Origin: Lagierella sp.
GTDB lineage: Bacteria > Bacillota > Clostridia > Tissierellales > Peptoniphilaceae
DNA: 33,342 nucleotides
Reading direction: 5' to 3'
Assembly: GCF_029983815.1 (NCBI RefSeq)
Contig: NZ_JASBYU010000018.1
Span: 1 to 33,342 of the forward strand
Below are positions 18,201 to 26,192 of the stretch, piece after piece. How positions within the stretch are numbered: the first letter of the stretch is position 1; each line of letters begins with the position of its first letter. Position numbers and translations under genes: made by a program. Under the pieces are notes generated by a model, which worked only from the letters and a program-made list of their open reading frames with translations, made no database searches and was not told the DNA's origin.

Positions 18201-18327
18201 CATAGTTTTTATCTTCTGGTCTTTGATTTACTGTTTCATGTAATAGGTCAATTTCCTTCCAATAATTAGCCGTTGCAATTTCCCTTTCTCTTACTAGCTT
18301 ATCGGAAAGATCTCTAAATTTAGCCAT
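15229..18327 (-). CDS. ileS: Isoleucyl-tRNA synthetase, type 2 (1032 aa)
   Basis: Charges tRNA-Ile with isoleucine in the cytoplasm. The class I ATP site is seen as GPPTANGMPGIHHV (HIGH variant HHV) near residues 46-59 and as KKMSKSRGN. Zinc-type cysteine pairs occur in CPRCG, CWRCQ and CEECGE, and the editing domain lies between them. The length of about 1030 and these motif variants fit the eukaryote-like IleS2 branch rather than the shorter IleS1; IleS2 enzymes are generally insensitive to mupirocin. The start is the ATG at 18327, which has AAAGGGG five bases upstream; an in-frame ATG 15 bases earlier has only a weak site. Expression should be governed by the T-box upstream. Confidence 0.96.
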   Translation of the reverse strand: MAKFRDLSDKLVREREIATANYWKEIDLLHETVNQRPEDKNYVFYDGPPTANGMPGIHHVISRTLKDMNCRYKTMRGFRVKKKAGWDTHGLPVEIEVEKKLNLHNKKEIEDYGVEAFNKECKASVFTYEKAWREMSNRMAFMADMDHPYITLDNDYIETVWWLLDNMFKKGLVYEGAKILPYCPRCGTGLASHEVAQGYKMIKTDTIIVAFKRVDHDEYFLAWTTTPWTLPSNVALTVGPDIDYVLAESKGNKYYVAKALADKVLGEEYTVLKELKGTEMEYMEYEQLLPFIKPDKKAFFVTVADYVSITDGTGIVHTAPSFGEDDYQTGRRYDLPLINPVNEEGKFDETPWKDMFVMDADLEIIKYLKEEGKVFRKQKIEHNYPHCWRCQTPLIYYSKPSWYIEVTKLKEKFIDENNKVNWFPEFVGEKRFGNWLENLNDWAISRSRYWGTPFPVWKCPNGHTTSVGSRKELKERAIEDISEDIELHRPYVDDVHLRCEECGEIMTRESDVIDVWFDSGAMPFAQHHYPFENKDKFFEELFPADFINEGIDQTRGWFYSLLAISVLTTGQAPYKNVLVNDLILDKDGKKMSKSRGNTLDPIKLFDEYGADVVRFYSLYVSPPWVPTRFDVDGLREVESKFFRSFKNTYNFFKLYANTDEIDPRDFYIEPSERPEIDRWILSRFNNLIKSYRENMDIFEVTKVVREVSDFVIEDLSNWYIRRNRRRFWKTEVDEDKKAVYNTTYEILLGLTKIIAPFTPFMAEEMYRNLTDKVSVHLDYTPDFDEALIDMKLEEKMDIVRRLVTLGRASREEVNIKVRQPLTEIVVDAKYQDTISDLVPLIKEELNVKNVEFKEDLSQFMNYELKPDFKVAGRILGKKIKDFQNYLQEVNAKDFVSKLEEEPQLVTLQGEETEIKREYVEVRVSAKEGFDVTMDNNLFVILDTTITPQLKAEGYAREFISKVQQMRKSNDYDILDNITIEYLPTEEVESAVKEYEDFIKEETLATKIVVNRELSEEKMDLNGEEVSIKLNRA

Positions 18328-18414
18328 AACTTCCCCTTTCATATCTCTTTATTTTCTCTAACTTCAAATTCACATGGTGGTAAACTTTTAAAATAGGTAA
18401 TAAAATTTTGCATT

Positions 18415-18441
18415 AAAAAAGCCCCTAGAAAGTCTAGGGAC
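18415..18441 (-). terminator. Conditional terminator of the ileS T-box
   Basis: On the minus strand GTCCCTAGA (18441-18433) pairs with TCTAGGGGC (18429-18421) across a short loop, with TTTTTT after it (18420-18415). It is the alternative fold to the T-box antiterminator. Confidence 0.9.
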
Positions 18442-18633
18442 GAAAATTCCGCGGTACCACCCAAATTGTGAACAATACTTCACCACTCAAATACTTAACG
18501 CGTATAACGTAATACTCTACCTATCGAATATTAAACTCCAAGCTGATACATCTTTTACTTTAGCAATTCGTCTCACCAAACCGAATCTCTCTGAAACCTC
18601 CATAAAAGAACGGGCTCTTCTAAGTCTTTAATG
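18415..18633 (-). promoter_or_regulatory. T-box riboswitch of ileS (Ile)
   Basis: On the minus strand the leader carries the AG box AGAGAG, the GGTGAGA motif, a specifier candidate ATC (18547-18545) just after a TCTTTTA/TAAAAGA stem-I pairing, and the T-box core GGGTGGTACCGCGG (18462-18449). An intrinsic terminator stem follows, built from CCCTAGA/TCTAGGG and ending in a run of T. ATC is an isoleucine codon, matching the downstream ileS. Uncharged tRNA-Ile is expected to stabilise the antiterminator. Confidence 0.93.
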
Positions 18634-18639
18634 GTTTAT

Positions 18640-18668
18640 ATTCTATTATCAATGATTTTATTTGTCAA
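18640..18668 (-). promoter_or_regulatory. Promoter of the ileS T-box transcript
   Basis: On the minus strand the full-consensus TTGACA (18668-18663) and TAGAAT (18645-18640) are separated by 17 bases. The -35 box lies inside the last codons of the msrC-like gene, and the start point would be near 18633, just before the T-box stem I. Confidence 0.85.
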
Positions 18669-19134
18669 GAACTTCCGCATTGAAGTCTATGGAATTTACC
18701 AATAGATTTCTAATCTGTTCCACAAAATCTTGATCTTCTTCAGTAAAATTATTTATTATATCTGAGTCGATGTCTATAACCCCGTAGCATACATCATTTT
18801 TTATAAGGGGCACAACTAGTTCTGACTTTGCCGACTCATCACAGGTAATATGTCCTGGGAACATGGATACATCGTAGACCTTCTTGGTTTCCATAAGGAG
18901 CGCTGAAGTTCCACATACCCCGTCACCTACAGGAATCCTAATGCAGGCAGGTTCTCCCTTGTAAGGTCCAAGGATTAAAACGCCATCTCTATCCATAAGA
19001 TAAAAGCCTGCCCAAATTACATTTTCCATATTGTCATAGATTAGTTCTGAAACCCTTTGTAGCTTTTCATTTACAGTTTTATATTTCATAAGTTCATCTA
19101 AAAAGGAACTTAAAATATCATCATATGTCTTCAA
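18658..19134 (-). CDS. msrC: Free methionine-(R)-sulfoxide reductase, GAF type (158 aa)
   Basis: Reduces free L-methionine-R-sulfoxide to methionine in the cytoplasm, with recycling by thioredoxin. It is a single GAF domain. The three catalytic/resolving cysteines of the family are present at C64 (ACIRIP), C74 (GVCG) and C98 (HITCD); their spacings of 10 and 24 equal those of the E. coli enzyme (84, 94, 118). The start is TTG at 19134, preceded by GGGGG, since no in-frame ATG lies at the N-terminus. It follows the COG4091 gene by 11 bases, so it is the third gene of a redox operon. No terminator separates it from the ileS promoter. Confidence 0.93.
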   Translation of the reverse strand: MKTYDDILSSFLDELMKYKTVNEKLQRVSELIYDNMENVIWAGFYLMDRDGVLILGPYKGEPACIRIPVGDGVCGTSALLMETKKVYDVSMFPGHITCDESAKSELVVPLIKNDVCYGVIDIDSDIINNFTEEDQDFVEQIRNLLVNSIDFNAEVLDK

Positions 19135-19145
19135 TTTCCTACCCC

Positions 19146-20438
19146 CTACAATCCTAATTCATCTTGTTTTTGTCTCAATTTAATTATAGTTTGTTCCTCT
19201 TCTAATTCTACCATATCATAAGTCAAAGGTTGATCTTTTTTTACATCCACCTTTAGCTTTGTCTTCTTAGTAATAAGACCCATTGGAAGAAGATTTTTTC
19301 TCCTTTGGTCAATATGGCTAACAATCTGTCCATAGACGTCCTTTCCGCCAATTCCCTCCAAGGACTGTCCTTTTTTCAAGTCCCTCTTTGCAAGGGTAAT
19401 AGTGTCTGAAACCTGGCCTTTTTCAGGTACTATGGTAGGATCTTTTTCCACAATGGCATTATAAATCGTAATTGGAGTCTCTAAACTAGTTAGATGATAA
19501 GGCCTATATAGAATATAATTAGGACCTTTACCCATGGACAAATACCCCATCAAATCGTGTACTTCCTTTGTGTCGTGGGTTACCACAGCAAAAACTCCCG
19601 GGGCAATTCCAAAACAGAAGTCGACAATTCTATAGTTATTTAAAACTCCTCCCTGTTCCTTTAGAGAAAACTGTTTTGCCATGGACTCGATATCCGTTGT
19701 AAGTCCGTGACAACCCGGGATATCTGGAGTAAATCCCAGTGCATTTGCAACGGAAGTAAGTTCTATCATGGTATTGGTTCCATCTACAAAGGCTGTCAGC
19801 ATCTTTGGATAAAGTCCCTTTGATAGGGCTTCCTGTCTTAAATCATCCTCAGTTGCATAGAAGTTTAAGGGATTGTTTTTTCCCTTACCAACAGCCAGTA
19901 GTTTAAAACCTGCACCTACTGCAAAGTTTGCAAGTTCCATAATGGCTCCCGGCTCGTCACCGGCAGTTCCTGTATAGACTACATTGTGTTTCTTTGCCAT
20001 ATCGTAGATTATAGGTCCTACAACCGCATCGCATTCTACATTTAACATAATTACGTGTTTGTAATTTTTTATACTCTCAATTGCAAGTTTTGCACCAAAG
20101 GGAGGATTCCCCGTAGCATCCACAACTCCTTGTATTGAGTCCATTTCACAGGCAAGGCTATAATCCTCGGTAATTACATAATTTTTCTTGGACATCGCCA
20201 ATTCCGCCTGGGATTTATTGTTGGTATAAATTATGTCTTCTGGTTTGATGCCCGCAGAAATCAGAGCGTGCTTTGCCTTATCAAGTTTTTCCTCTACGAT
20301 AATGGAAGTGGTCATTCCTTTTATACGACTTATTTGGTTAACAAGTCCCGTTCCCATCTTTCCACTACCAACTAAGGCTATCTTCAATTCCTGTCCTCTA
20401 TTTGTAAGCTCTTGGAGCTTTCTTGTCATCTTAAACAT
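19146..20438 (-). CDS. COG4091-type NAD(P)-dependent oxidoreductase with C-terminal SAF domain (430 aa)
   Basis: The N-terminus carries a Rossmann fold (VGSGKMGTGLV near residues 22-32), as in homoserine dehydrogenases. The middle contains VDATGNPPFGAKLA and VECDAVVGPII segments. The end (about 340-415) is an SAF domain with AKRDLKKGQSLEGIGG. This is the layout of COG4091, annotated as predicted homoserine dehydrogenase; some relatives act on sugar acids, so the substrate is open. The start is placed at ATG 20438, where GAGGTGG lies 3-4 bases upstream; an ATG at 20450 has no ribosome site. The start overlaps the end of the flavoprotein gene by 8 bases. No other homoserine-pathway gene is nearby, which weakens the homoserine label. 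Confidence 0.85.
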   Translation of the reverse strand: MFKMTRKLQELTNRGQELKIALVGSGKMGTGLVNQISRIKGMTTSIIVEEKLDKAKHALISAGIKPEDIIYTNNKSQAELAMSKKNYVITEDYSLACEMDSIQGVVDATGNPPFGAKLAIESIKNYKHVIMLNVECDAVVGPIIYDMAKKHNVVYTGTAGDEPGAIMELANFAVGAGFKLLAVGKGKNNPLNFYATEDDLRQEALSKGLYPKMLTAFVDGTNTMIELTSVANALGFTPDIPGCHGLTTDIESMAKQFSLKEQGGVLNNYRIVDFCFGIAPGVFAVVTHDTKEVHDLMGYLSMGKGPNYILYRPYHLTSLETPITIYNAIVEKDPTIVPEKGQVSDTITLAKRDLKKGQSLEGIGGKDVYGQIVSHIDQRRKNLLPMGLITKKTKLKVDVKKDQPLTYDMVELEEEQTIIKLRQKQDELGL

Positions 20439-21660
20439 TTTCCACCTCATTTATGGCCTTGGCACAGGCATATGCCGAAGCCCAAGCCCAATGTAAATTG
20501 TATCCGCCACAATCTCCATCGACATCTACAATTTCTCCTATTAAGTAAAGTTTATCATAAATTTTGGATTTAAGGGTTTTTGGGTCTATTTCTTTTGTGT
20601 TTATGCCACCACAGGTCACTTGTCCATCCTTTTCTGACTTGTATCCTTCCACTTGTAAAACTAAGTCTTTACACTTTTTAGCGATATTGAAGGCATCCTC
20701 TTTAGTTAAAGTCGATACATTGGGATGGTAAATCTTTAAGTCTTCCAATATACATTCTGCAATATTTCTATTGATGACCCCAGTAAGGCAGTCTACCGGC
20801 TTTTTGAATCCATTTTGACTAAAGGAGGCCATAAGAAAATTAAATAGCTCATTTTCTTCAAAATAGGGAACTAAATCCAAAGATACATAGGTCTTTTTGC
20901 CCCTATTAATCTCCTCTATGGCTCTACCGGATATCTGTAGGATGCCCGGCCCGGAAATTCCATAGTCGGTAAATAGGACGTCAGAAAACTGTTCCATTGT
21001 CTTAACGCCATCACTTAGAAGATAGACTTTACCTGGAACCTTTGTCCCTGGAATCCTTTTATAAAGCTTTTCTGCTGTCCTAAGCTGCACTATTCCAGGA
21101 TGGGTTTTAGTTATGGTATGTCCTAAGTTTTTTACCAGTTCATATCCATTTCCATCGGATCCGGATTTTTCCATGGCACGACCCCCTGTAGCAACAATTA
21201 AATAGTCGCATTTAAACCCCTGGTTATCATATTTTAAAATCCTTATACCTTTCTTAAAATCAATCTGTTTTATATATGAGTTAAGATGAAAGATCACATT
21301 GTTTTTTTTCGCTTCCAAAATCAGACTACTGGCTACAGTTTCAGCTTGAAGACTCATGGGGTAGACCTTTCCTTCGTCTAATTCCAACTCCTTTATTCCC
21401 ATTTGATTAAAAAAATCTATACAGTCATAATATCCGAAATTTTTTATTATAGACATGGGAAACTTAGGGTTTTCTCCATGATAATTTTCAATATCTATAT
21501 TTGTATTTGTAAAGTTGCATCTACCATTTCCAGTTGCGTAAAGTTTCTTCAATAATTTGTCATTTCTTTCAAAGACATGGACTTCGTGGCCCCTGCTTCC
21601 TAAGAGAATAGATGCAAACACTCCAGAGGCTCCCCCTCCGATTATTCCAATTTTAGCCAT
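20431..21660 (-). CDS. BaiN/HI0933-family FAD-dependent oxidoreductase (409 aa)
   Basis: A flavoprotein of the HI0933/YhiN/BaiN family. The dinucleotide-binding motif IGGGASG is at residues 7-13, followed by ATGNGRCNFTN, the family signature near 50-60. The second FAD contact ATGG lies in LIVATGGRAMEKSGSDGNG, and the end carries LYLIGEIVDVDGDCGGYNLHWAWASA. Relatives are implicated in reducing bile-acid dehydroxylation intermediates in gut clostridia, but most members have no known substrate. The start is at ATG 21660 with GGGAGGA upstream; an upstream in-frame ATG at 21705 has no site. It heads an operon with the COG4091 oxidoreductase and msrC. Confidence 0.92.
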   Translation of the reverse strand: MAKIGIIGGGASGVFASILLGSRGHEVHVFERNDKLLKKLYATGNGRCNFTNTNIDIENYHGENPKFPMSIIKNFGYYDCIDFFNQMGIKELELDEGKVYPMSLQAETVASSLILEAKKNNVIFHLNSYIKQIDFKKGIRILKYDNQGFKCDYLIVATGGRAMEKSGSDGNGYELVKNLGHTITKTHPGIVQLRTAEKLYKRIPGTKVPGKVYLLSDGVKTMEQFSDVLFTDYGISGPGILQISGRAIEEINRGKKTYVSLDLVPYFEENELFNFLMASFSQNGFKKPVDCLTGVINRNIAECILEDLKIYHPNVSTLTKEDAFNIAKKCKDLVLQVEGYKSEKDGQVTCGGINTKEIDPKTLKSKIYDKLYLIGEIVDVDGDCGGYNLHWAWASAYACAKAINEVENV

Positions 21661-21691
21661 AATTCCTCCCATGGGATATCTTTCTATAAAG

Positions 21692-21718
21692 CTAGAGACA
21701 GCCATTAGCCGTCTCTAG
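21692..21718 (-). terminator. Candidate weak terminator after the coiled-coil FtsX permease gene
   Basis: CTAGAGAC (21692-21699) pairs perfectly with GTCTCTAG (21711-21718). On the minus strand the hairpin is followed by CTTTATAG rather than a clean T run, so termination may be partial and the flavoprotein operon may receive read-through. Confidence 0.45.
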
Positions 21719-21724
21719 TAAAAT

Positions 21725-21738
21725 AATTCATATGAATT
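21725..21738. repeat. 14-bp perfect palindrome AATTCATATGAATT
   Basis: This perfect dyad stands between the FtsX permease stop (21774) and the flavoprotein operon start (21660). It is the size and symmetry of a dimeric repressor site, though in AT-rich DNA it could arise by chance. Confidence 0.3.
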
Positions 21739-21773
21739 TTCCAACTTCTACATTTTAAACACAGAATAACATT

Positions 21774-24700
21774 CTATTCTATCGCCTTTAATGCTTCAAC
21801 CATATCCACCTTTTTAAGCTTTCTATGAATGACTATCATAACTAAAAAGGCAAAGGCCACAGTTATCAGTCCCGATAGTATAAAGTTGGTAAGTCTTAGT
21901 CTTGGATCCAACATGGCACTATCTGGAATGAGTCTAGTTATGATTATTAGATGCATTAAATAACCTATTAGATAGCCAAAGAGTATTCCGATAAGAGTTA
22001 GAAGGAAGGTCTCTCTGTAAATATAGGCGGTGACTTCCTTGTCATAAAATCCTAGAACTTTAATGGTTGAAAGCTCCCTAAGCCTTTCCGACACGTTGAT
22101 ATTGGTTAGGTTGTAAAGTACCACAAAGGCTAAGATGCAAGAGAAGGTGATTATAATAAATACCACCATATCCAGTGATTTTAACAAAGTATCAAAGATA
22201 TTGGCGTGGTTTTCAATATTTAATACATTTACCACGGCTTTGTTGTCATTTACCTCTTCTATAAGCTTATCCGTATCCTTATTTTCTCCCTTTTGGAAGA
22301 TTATCATATCTGCATTTGGCTTTAACTCTTCTCCAAAGACCTCTTCATAGTAATCCCTTGGCATATAGATATAATGTCCTGCATAAGTTTCGGAAATTCC
22401 TCCAACCTTTAACCTATGGTAGGAGTTGTCCGTTGTTTTTACATCCATACGGTCCCCAACTTTCAGATTTTTAACCTTGGAGAGTTTTTCTGAAATGATA
22501 ACCGTTCCCTTTTTTAAGGTAAGGGGATTTCCAGTTTTTCTGTCCCTAAGTTTGATAAAATCTATTAAATCCGTAGTGTTTTCAGGCACCATCAAGGTAA
22601 TTTCATTGTCGGGACCAACTTTTGCATCGGCCTTTAAATTGTCTATGAAGATGGATTTTGAATTTCTAATCTTCTTCTTATTCTCCAACAACTCTTTATA
22701 TTCCTTATAGGCTGTTGGGCTTATGTCCTCGTTGTGTACTGCTATGGTATCATATTGAAAGATCTCACCATACTGTTTATCCATTACAGAGGACAAGGAG
22801 TCCTTTATTCCAAATCCCATAAAGATTAGACCTGTACAACCGGATATTCCGATTATGGTCATAAGCATTCTCTTTTTGTATCTAAAGAGGTTTCTCATGG
22901 TCACCTTTTGCATAAAGGATAATTTATTCCAAATAAACCCTACCCTTTCCAGTAAAATTCTTACACCGCTCTTTGGTGGTTTTGGTCTAAGGAGGGATGC
23001 TGCATTTTCTCGTAGGGAGTTATTAGTAGCAAGCACTCCTGCAAAGGTGGTACATAGCACACCTAAGGCTATGGCTATCAAGGAATATTTTAAATTATAG
23101 GGTATGTTTCCACTATCGATAATGTAATGGGAGGCATAGGCTCCAAAGATTATTGGAGAAATCAGCTTATGCCCTATGATTACCCCTAGGATTGAACCTA
23201 TAACAGAGGCAGCTCCACCATATATAAAATACTTTTTCATTATCTCCAGATTCTTATAGCCTAGTGCCTTCAATGTACCTATTTGTATCCTCTGTTCATC
23301 CACCATTCTAGTCATGGTGGTCAAAGATACCAATATGGCTATAAAGAAGAAAAACACCGGGAATATATTGCTGATGATGTCAAGCCTTGATGCCTCATCG
23401 TAGTAATTGTAAAGTATGACACTACTCTCCCTACTGTCGATTACATATTCCGGCTTCATCAACACCTTCAAAAATCTTCCTGCATTGTCCAGCTTTTCTT
23501 GAGCTTTGTCGATTTCATCCTGTGCTTCTTTTTCTTTAGTCTTTAACTCTTCTTCATTTTTAGCTATTTCCTTTTCTGAATCCTTTAATTTTTGAAGGCC
23601 TTCCTTAAGTTTTGCCGCTCCCTCCACCTTACCCTTTTCCCAAAGGGCAGTGTTTTCATTTAAAATGGCCATAGCGGTATTGTACTGGATTTCTCCTTGG
23701 TCAAATTCCGCCTTTCCCTTATTGTATTCCTTTAACTTTTTATCGTAGAGGTCCTTGCCCTCCTGCCATTTCTTTTCCTGTTCATCCAAGGTCTTCTTCG
23801 CCTGGGCAAGAGCGGGTTTTGCATCTTCCAACTTCTTTCTTTCAACCTTTATGGTCTCAAGGCCCGCAACCGCTTGGTCCCTTTTAGCCTTAAGGTCGGA
23901 AACCTTTGAAATCCCACTATTAATCTCATTGATTGCCCCTTGCACCTGGCTTATATTTGTATTTATCTGCCCTAATTTAGCTTCAAGGGGTGAAACTTGG
24001 CTTTCCAAATCCCTTTTTTGAGCCTTTAAAGCTTCAAGTTTTACCTTGATATTTTCATCTTCCGGGTTTTGAGATAGTGCCTCTTCAAGCTGGGCTATAC
24101 CTTGACTCACTTCTGAGATAGAGTTCTTAAGTTGAGAAAGTCCCGCTTCCAATTCCCCTTTGGCCTTTTGTAGCCTTTCTAAATTCCCTTGAAGTTCTGG
24201 AAGGCGACCTTTTCCCTGTTCTATCTTAACCAAGGATTGATCAATTTGAGTAATGGAATTTTTAAGCTCTATCTCCTTGGCATTGAGATTATTTATCCCA
24301 TCTTCTATTTTTTTAAGGTTTCCTTCATACTCTGCCTTACCCTTGTCTAGAGCTTCCTTGCCCTTATCCACTTGCTCCTTTGCCTTGTCCAGCTCTGCCT
24401 TTCCCTTTTTCAGTTCCTCTCTACTCTTGTCCAAGGAAGGCTTTGATGCAAGTAGTTCTTTTCTTCCCTCCTCTAGACTCTTTTTACCGTCGGCAACGGA
24501 CTTTTCATACTTAGCTTTTTGTTTTTCATAGTCCTGGTATCCCTCTTGCACCTTTTTCTTGGCGTCTTCAATCTGGTTTTTACCGTCTTGAATTTGGTCT
24601 TTTGCTAGCTTTATCTTCTTTTCTCCGTCCTTTATCCTGTCGATTATATCTTGACGATTTTTTTCATAGACGGTGGATTTTCTTCCTGTAAATAGATTTT

Positions 24701-25427
24701 CCAAGTCCTTTCTAGCGGTTCTTGCCTTCTCTCTATAGTCCTCGTTTTTAAATCCCCTGTCCTTAATGGATTTAAGTAGTATATCCACTTTCGAGTACTG
24801 GGCGTCATTAAAGTCTTCCTTTAGAATAAATCCAAGTTCATCTACGACTCCTGCTCCAAGTTTAGTAGATCCTAGTTCCACATTGTCAACATAGTTAGGA
24901 CTTCTTACAAATCCTGTAACTTTATAGTCATAGGTCTTTAGAGAATACTCCTTCTTTTCCTCTTCAAAGCCGTAGGGGTTTAGATCTTCCTTTTCAAGGT
25001 TGATATTGTCTCCAATTTTATATTCTTCCACCTGGCTTACATTTAAAGCAATCTCTCCAGACTTTTCTGGAAGTTTTCCCTCCACCACTTCCGGCTTAGA
25101 AATCTTTTCGTTTATGGAGTTAATCCTCATAACCTTCTTGTCTTTATTGTAGTAGTCATTTTCATAGACCACTTCATAATCTGAAAATCCGCCATAGGAC
25201 TTAACTATGTCTATGTCCTCTTTCTCTAAGCCCACCTGGGATTTTAGGATTAAATCTGCAGCATTGGTCTTGTCTAAAAGCTTATCCGCCCTATCTATCA
25301 TGATCGGGCCTGTGACCTTTAGACCTACAAAGACAAGGACTCCAATGGACACCATAATCAAAATTGACAGAAATCGGCCCTTAGATTTAATTATCTCTTT
25401 TAATATATCTTTGTTTATAGCTTTCAT
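21774..25427 (-). CDS. FtsX-family ABC permease with long extracellular coiled coil (1217 aa)
   Basis: A membrane permease with two FtsX domains. Helix 1 is at about 17-38 and is followed by an outer domain. From about 225 to 660 comes a Lys/Glu/Gln-rich heptad region with repeated KKSLEEGRKEL, KGKAELDKAKE and LEKLQ-like runs, a coiled coil of some 430 residues. The first FtsX core lies at about 688-800 (VFFFFIAILVSLTTM, then LKALGY). A second outer domain follows, and a second FtsX core lies at about 1088-1205 (IKVLGFYDKEV). Ordinary FtsX permeases lack such an insert; in other systems FtsX outer domains contact cell-wall hydrolases or lipids, so a spacer that reaches across the wall is a reasonable guess. 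The start lies one base after the ATPase stop, so the two genes are coupled. Confidence 0.92.
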   Translation of the reverse strand: MKAINKDILKEIIKSKGRFLSILIMVSIGVLVFVGLKVTGPIMIDRADKLLDKTNAADLILKSQVGLEKEDIDIVKSYGGFSDYEVVYENDYYNKDKKVMRINSINEKISKPEVVEGKLPEKSGEIALNVSQVEEYKIGDNINLEKEDLNPYGFEEEKKEYSLKTYDYKVTGFVRSPNYVDNVELGSTKLGAGVVDELGFILKEDFNDAQYSKVDILLKSIKDRGFKNEDYREKARTARKDLENLFTGRKSTVYEKNRQDIIDRIKDGEKKIKLAKDQIQDGKNQIEDAKKKVQEGYQDYEKQKAKYEKSVADGKKSLEEGRKELLASKPSLDKSREELKKGKAELDKAKEQVDKGKEALDKGKAEYEGNLKKIEDGINNLNAKEIELKNSITQIDQSLVKIEQGKGRLPELQGNLERLQKAKGELEAGLSQLKNSISEVSQGIAQLEEALSQNPEDENIKVKLEALKAQKRDLESQVSPLEAKLGQINTNISQVQGAINEINSGISKVSDLKAKRDQAVAGLETIKVERKKLEDAKPALAQAKKTLDEQEKKWQEGKDLYDKKLKEYNKGKAEFDQGEIQYNTAMAILNENTALWEKGKVEGAAKLKEGLQKLKDSEKEIAKNEEELKTKEKEAQDEIDKAQEKLDNAGRFLKVLMKPEYVIDSRESSVILYNYYDEASRLDIISNIFPVFFFFIAILVSLTTMTRMVDEQRIQIGTLKALGYKNLEIMKKYFIYGGAASVIGSILGVIIGHKLISPIIFGAYASHYIIDSGNIPYNLKYSLIAIALGVLCTTFAGVLATNNSLRENAASLLRPKPPKSGVRILLERVGFIWNKLSFMQKVTMRNLFRYKKRMLMTIIGISGCTGLIFMGFGIKDSLSSVMDKQYGEIFQYDTIAVHNEDISPTAYKEYKELLENKKKIRNSKSIFIDNLKADAKVGPDNEITLMVPENTTDLIDFIKLRDRKTGNPLTLKKGTVIISEKLSKVKNLKVGDRMDVKTTDNSYHRLKVGGISETYAGHYIYMPRDYYEEVFGEELKPNADMIIFQKGENKDTDKLIEEVNDNKAVVNVLNIENHANIFDTLLKSLDMVVFIIITFSCILAFVVLYNLTNINVSERLRELSTIKVLGFYDKEVTAYIYRETFLLTLIGILFGYLIGYLMHLIIITRLIPDSAMLDPRLRLTNFILSGLITVAFAFLVMIVIHRKLKKVDMVEALKAIE

Positions 25428-25428
25428 A

Positions 25429-26130
25429 TTACCACTCTATTTCATCAATGGATTTTGGGTTAGGATTAAGCTTAATATCTCTAACCTTTGCATCGTTAAT
25501 CTCAATAACTCTATCTGCAATAGGTGTTAGAGCTTGATTATGTGTTATTAAAATTACAGTTGTTCCCGTTTCCCTACAGGTTTTTTGTAAAAGTTTAAGT
25601 ACGGACTTACCGGTCTTGTAGTCCAATGCCCCCGTAGGTTCGTCACAGAGTAATAGTTTTGGATTTTTAGCTAAAGCCCTTGCAATAGCAACCCTCTGTT
25701 GTTCTCCTCCGGAAAGTTGTGCAGGAAAGTTGTCAATCCTGCCTTCAAGTCCAACTTCCTTTAGAATTTCTGTAGCGTCCTTAGCGTCGGAAACTATCTG
25801 TGAGGCCAGCTCTACGTTTTCCTTTGTTGTAAGATTGGGTATTAAGTTATAGAATTGAAATACAAAGCCAACATCATCCCTTCTATAGGTGGTAAGCTCT
25901 GTTTCATTAAATTTTGAAATATCTTTCCCATCTACGATAACCTGGCCAGAGTCGTTGTTGTCCATCCCCCCAAGAATATTTAATACGGTGGACTTTCCAG
26001 CACCACTCGGTCCTACGATTATGGCAAGCTCCCCCTTTTCAATGGAGAAGGTCACGCCATTATTTGCATAAATTTTATTTGAACCAACTTGATAGGTTTT
26101 AACATTGTCGATCATTTCTACATAGCTCAT
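25429..26130 (-). CDS. ABC transporter ATP-binding protein, LolD/MacB-like (233 aa)
   Basis: The ATPase partner of the coiled-coil FtsX permease. Walker A is GPSGAGKS at residues 40-47, the signature LSGGEQQRV begins at 139, Walker B LLCDEP has D163-E164, and the H-loop is H197. AGGTGAT lies before the ATG at 26130. It is the first gene of a two-gene operon and diverges from selU across a 62-base gap. Length is normal for the family. Substrate unknown. Confidence 0.93.
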   Translation of the reverse strand: MSYVEMIDNVKTYQVGSNKIYANNGVTFSIEKGELAIIVGPSGAGKSTVLNILGGMDNNDSGQVIVDGKDISKFNETELTTYRRDDVGFVFQFYNLIPNLTTKENVELASQIVSDAKDATEILKEVGLEGRIDNFPAQLSGGEQQRVAIARALAKNPKLLLCDEPTGALDYKTGKSVLKLLQKTCRETGTTVILITHNQALTPIADRVIEINDAKVRDIKLNPNPKSIDEIEW

Positions 26131-26143
26131 TTAATCACCTGTC

Positions 26144-26172
26144 TGTACAAATTTTAAAAATAGTCTTATAAT
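26144..26172 (+). promoter_or_regulatory. Promoter of selU
   Basis: A perfect -10 TATAAT (26167-26172) follows a weak -35 TGTACA (26144-26149) at 17 bases. Transcription from near 26179 would give a leader of only 14-20 bases. Confidence 0.6.
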
Positions 26173-26192
26173 AGTATTTTACCATATGAGGA

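Noticed and set aside
24253..24531. Ser/Leu-rich plus-strand frame opposite the coiled-coil region
   Set aside because: Reverse-strand reading of Lys/Glu repeat codons gives Ser/Phe/Leu runs; nothing supports a gene.
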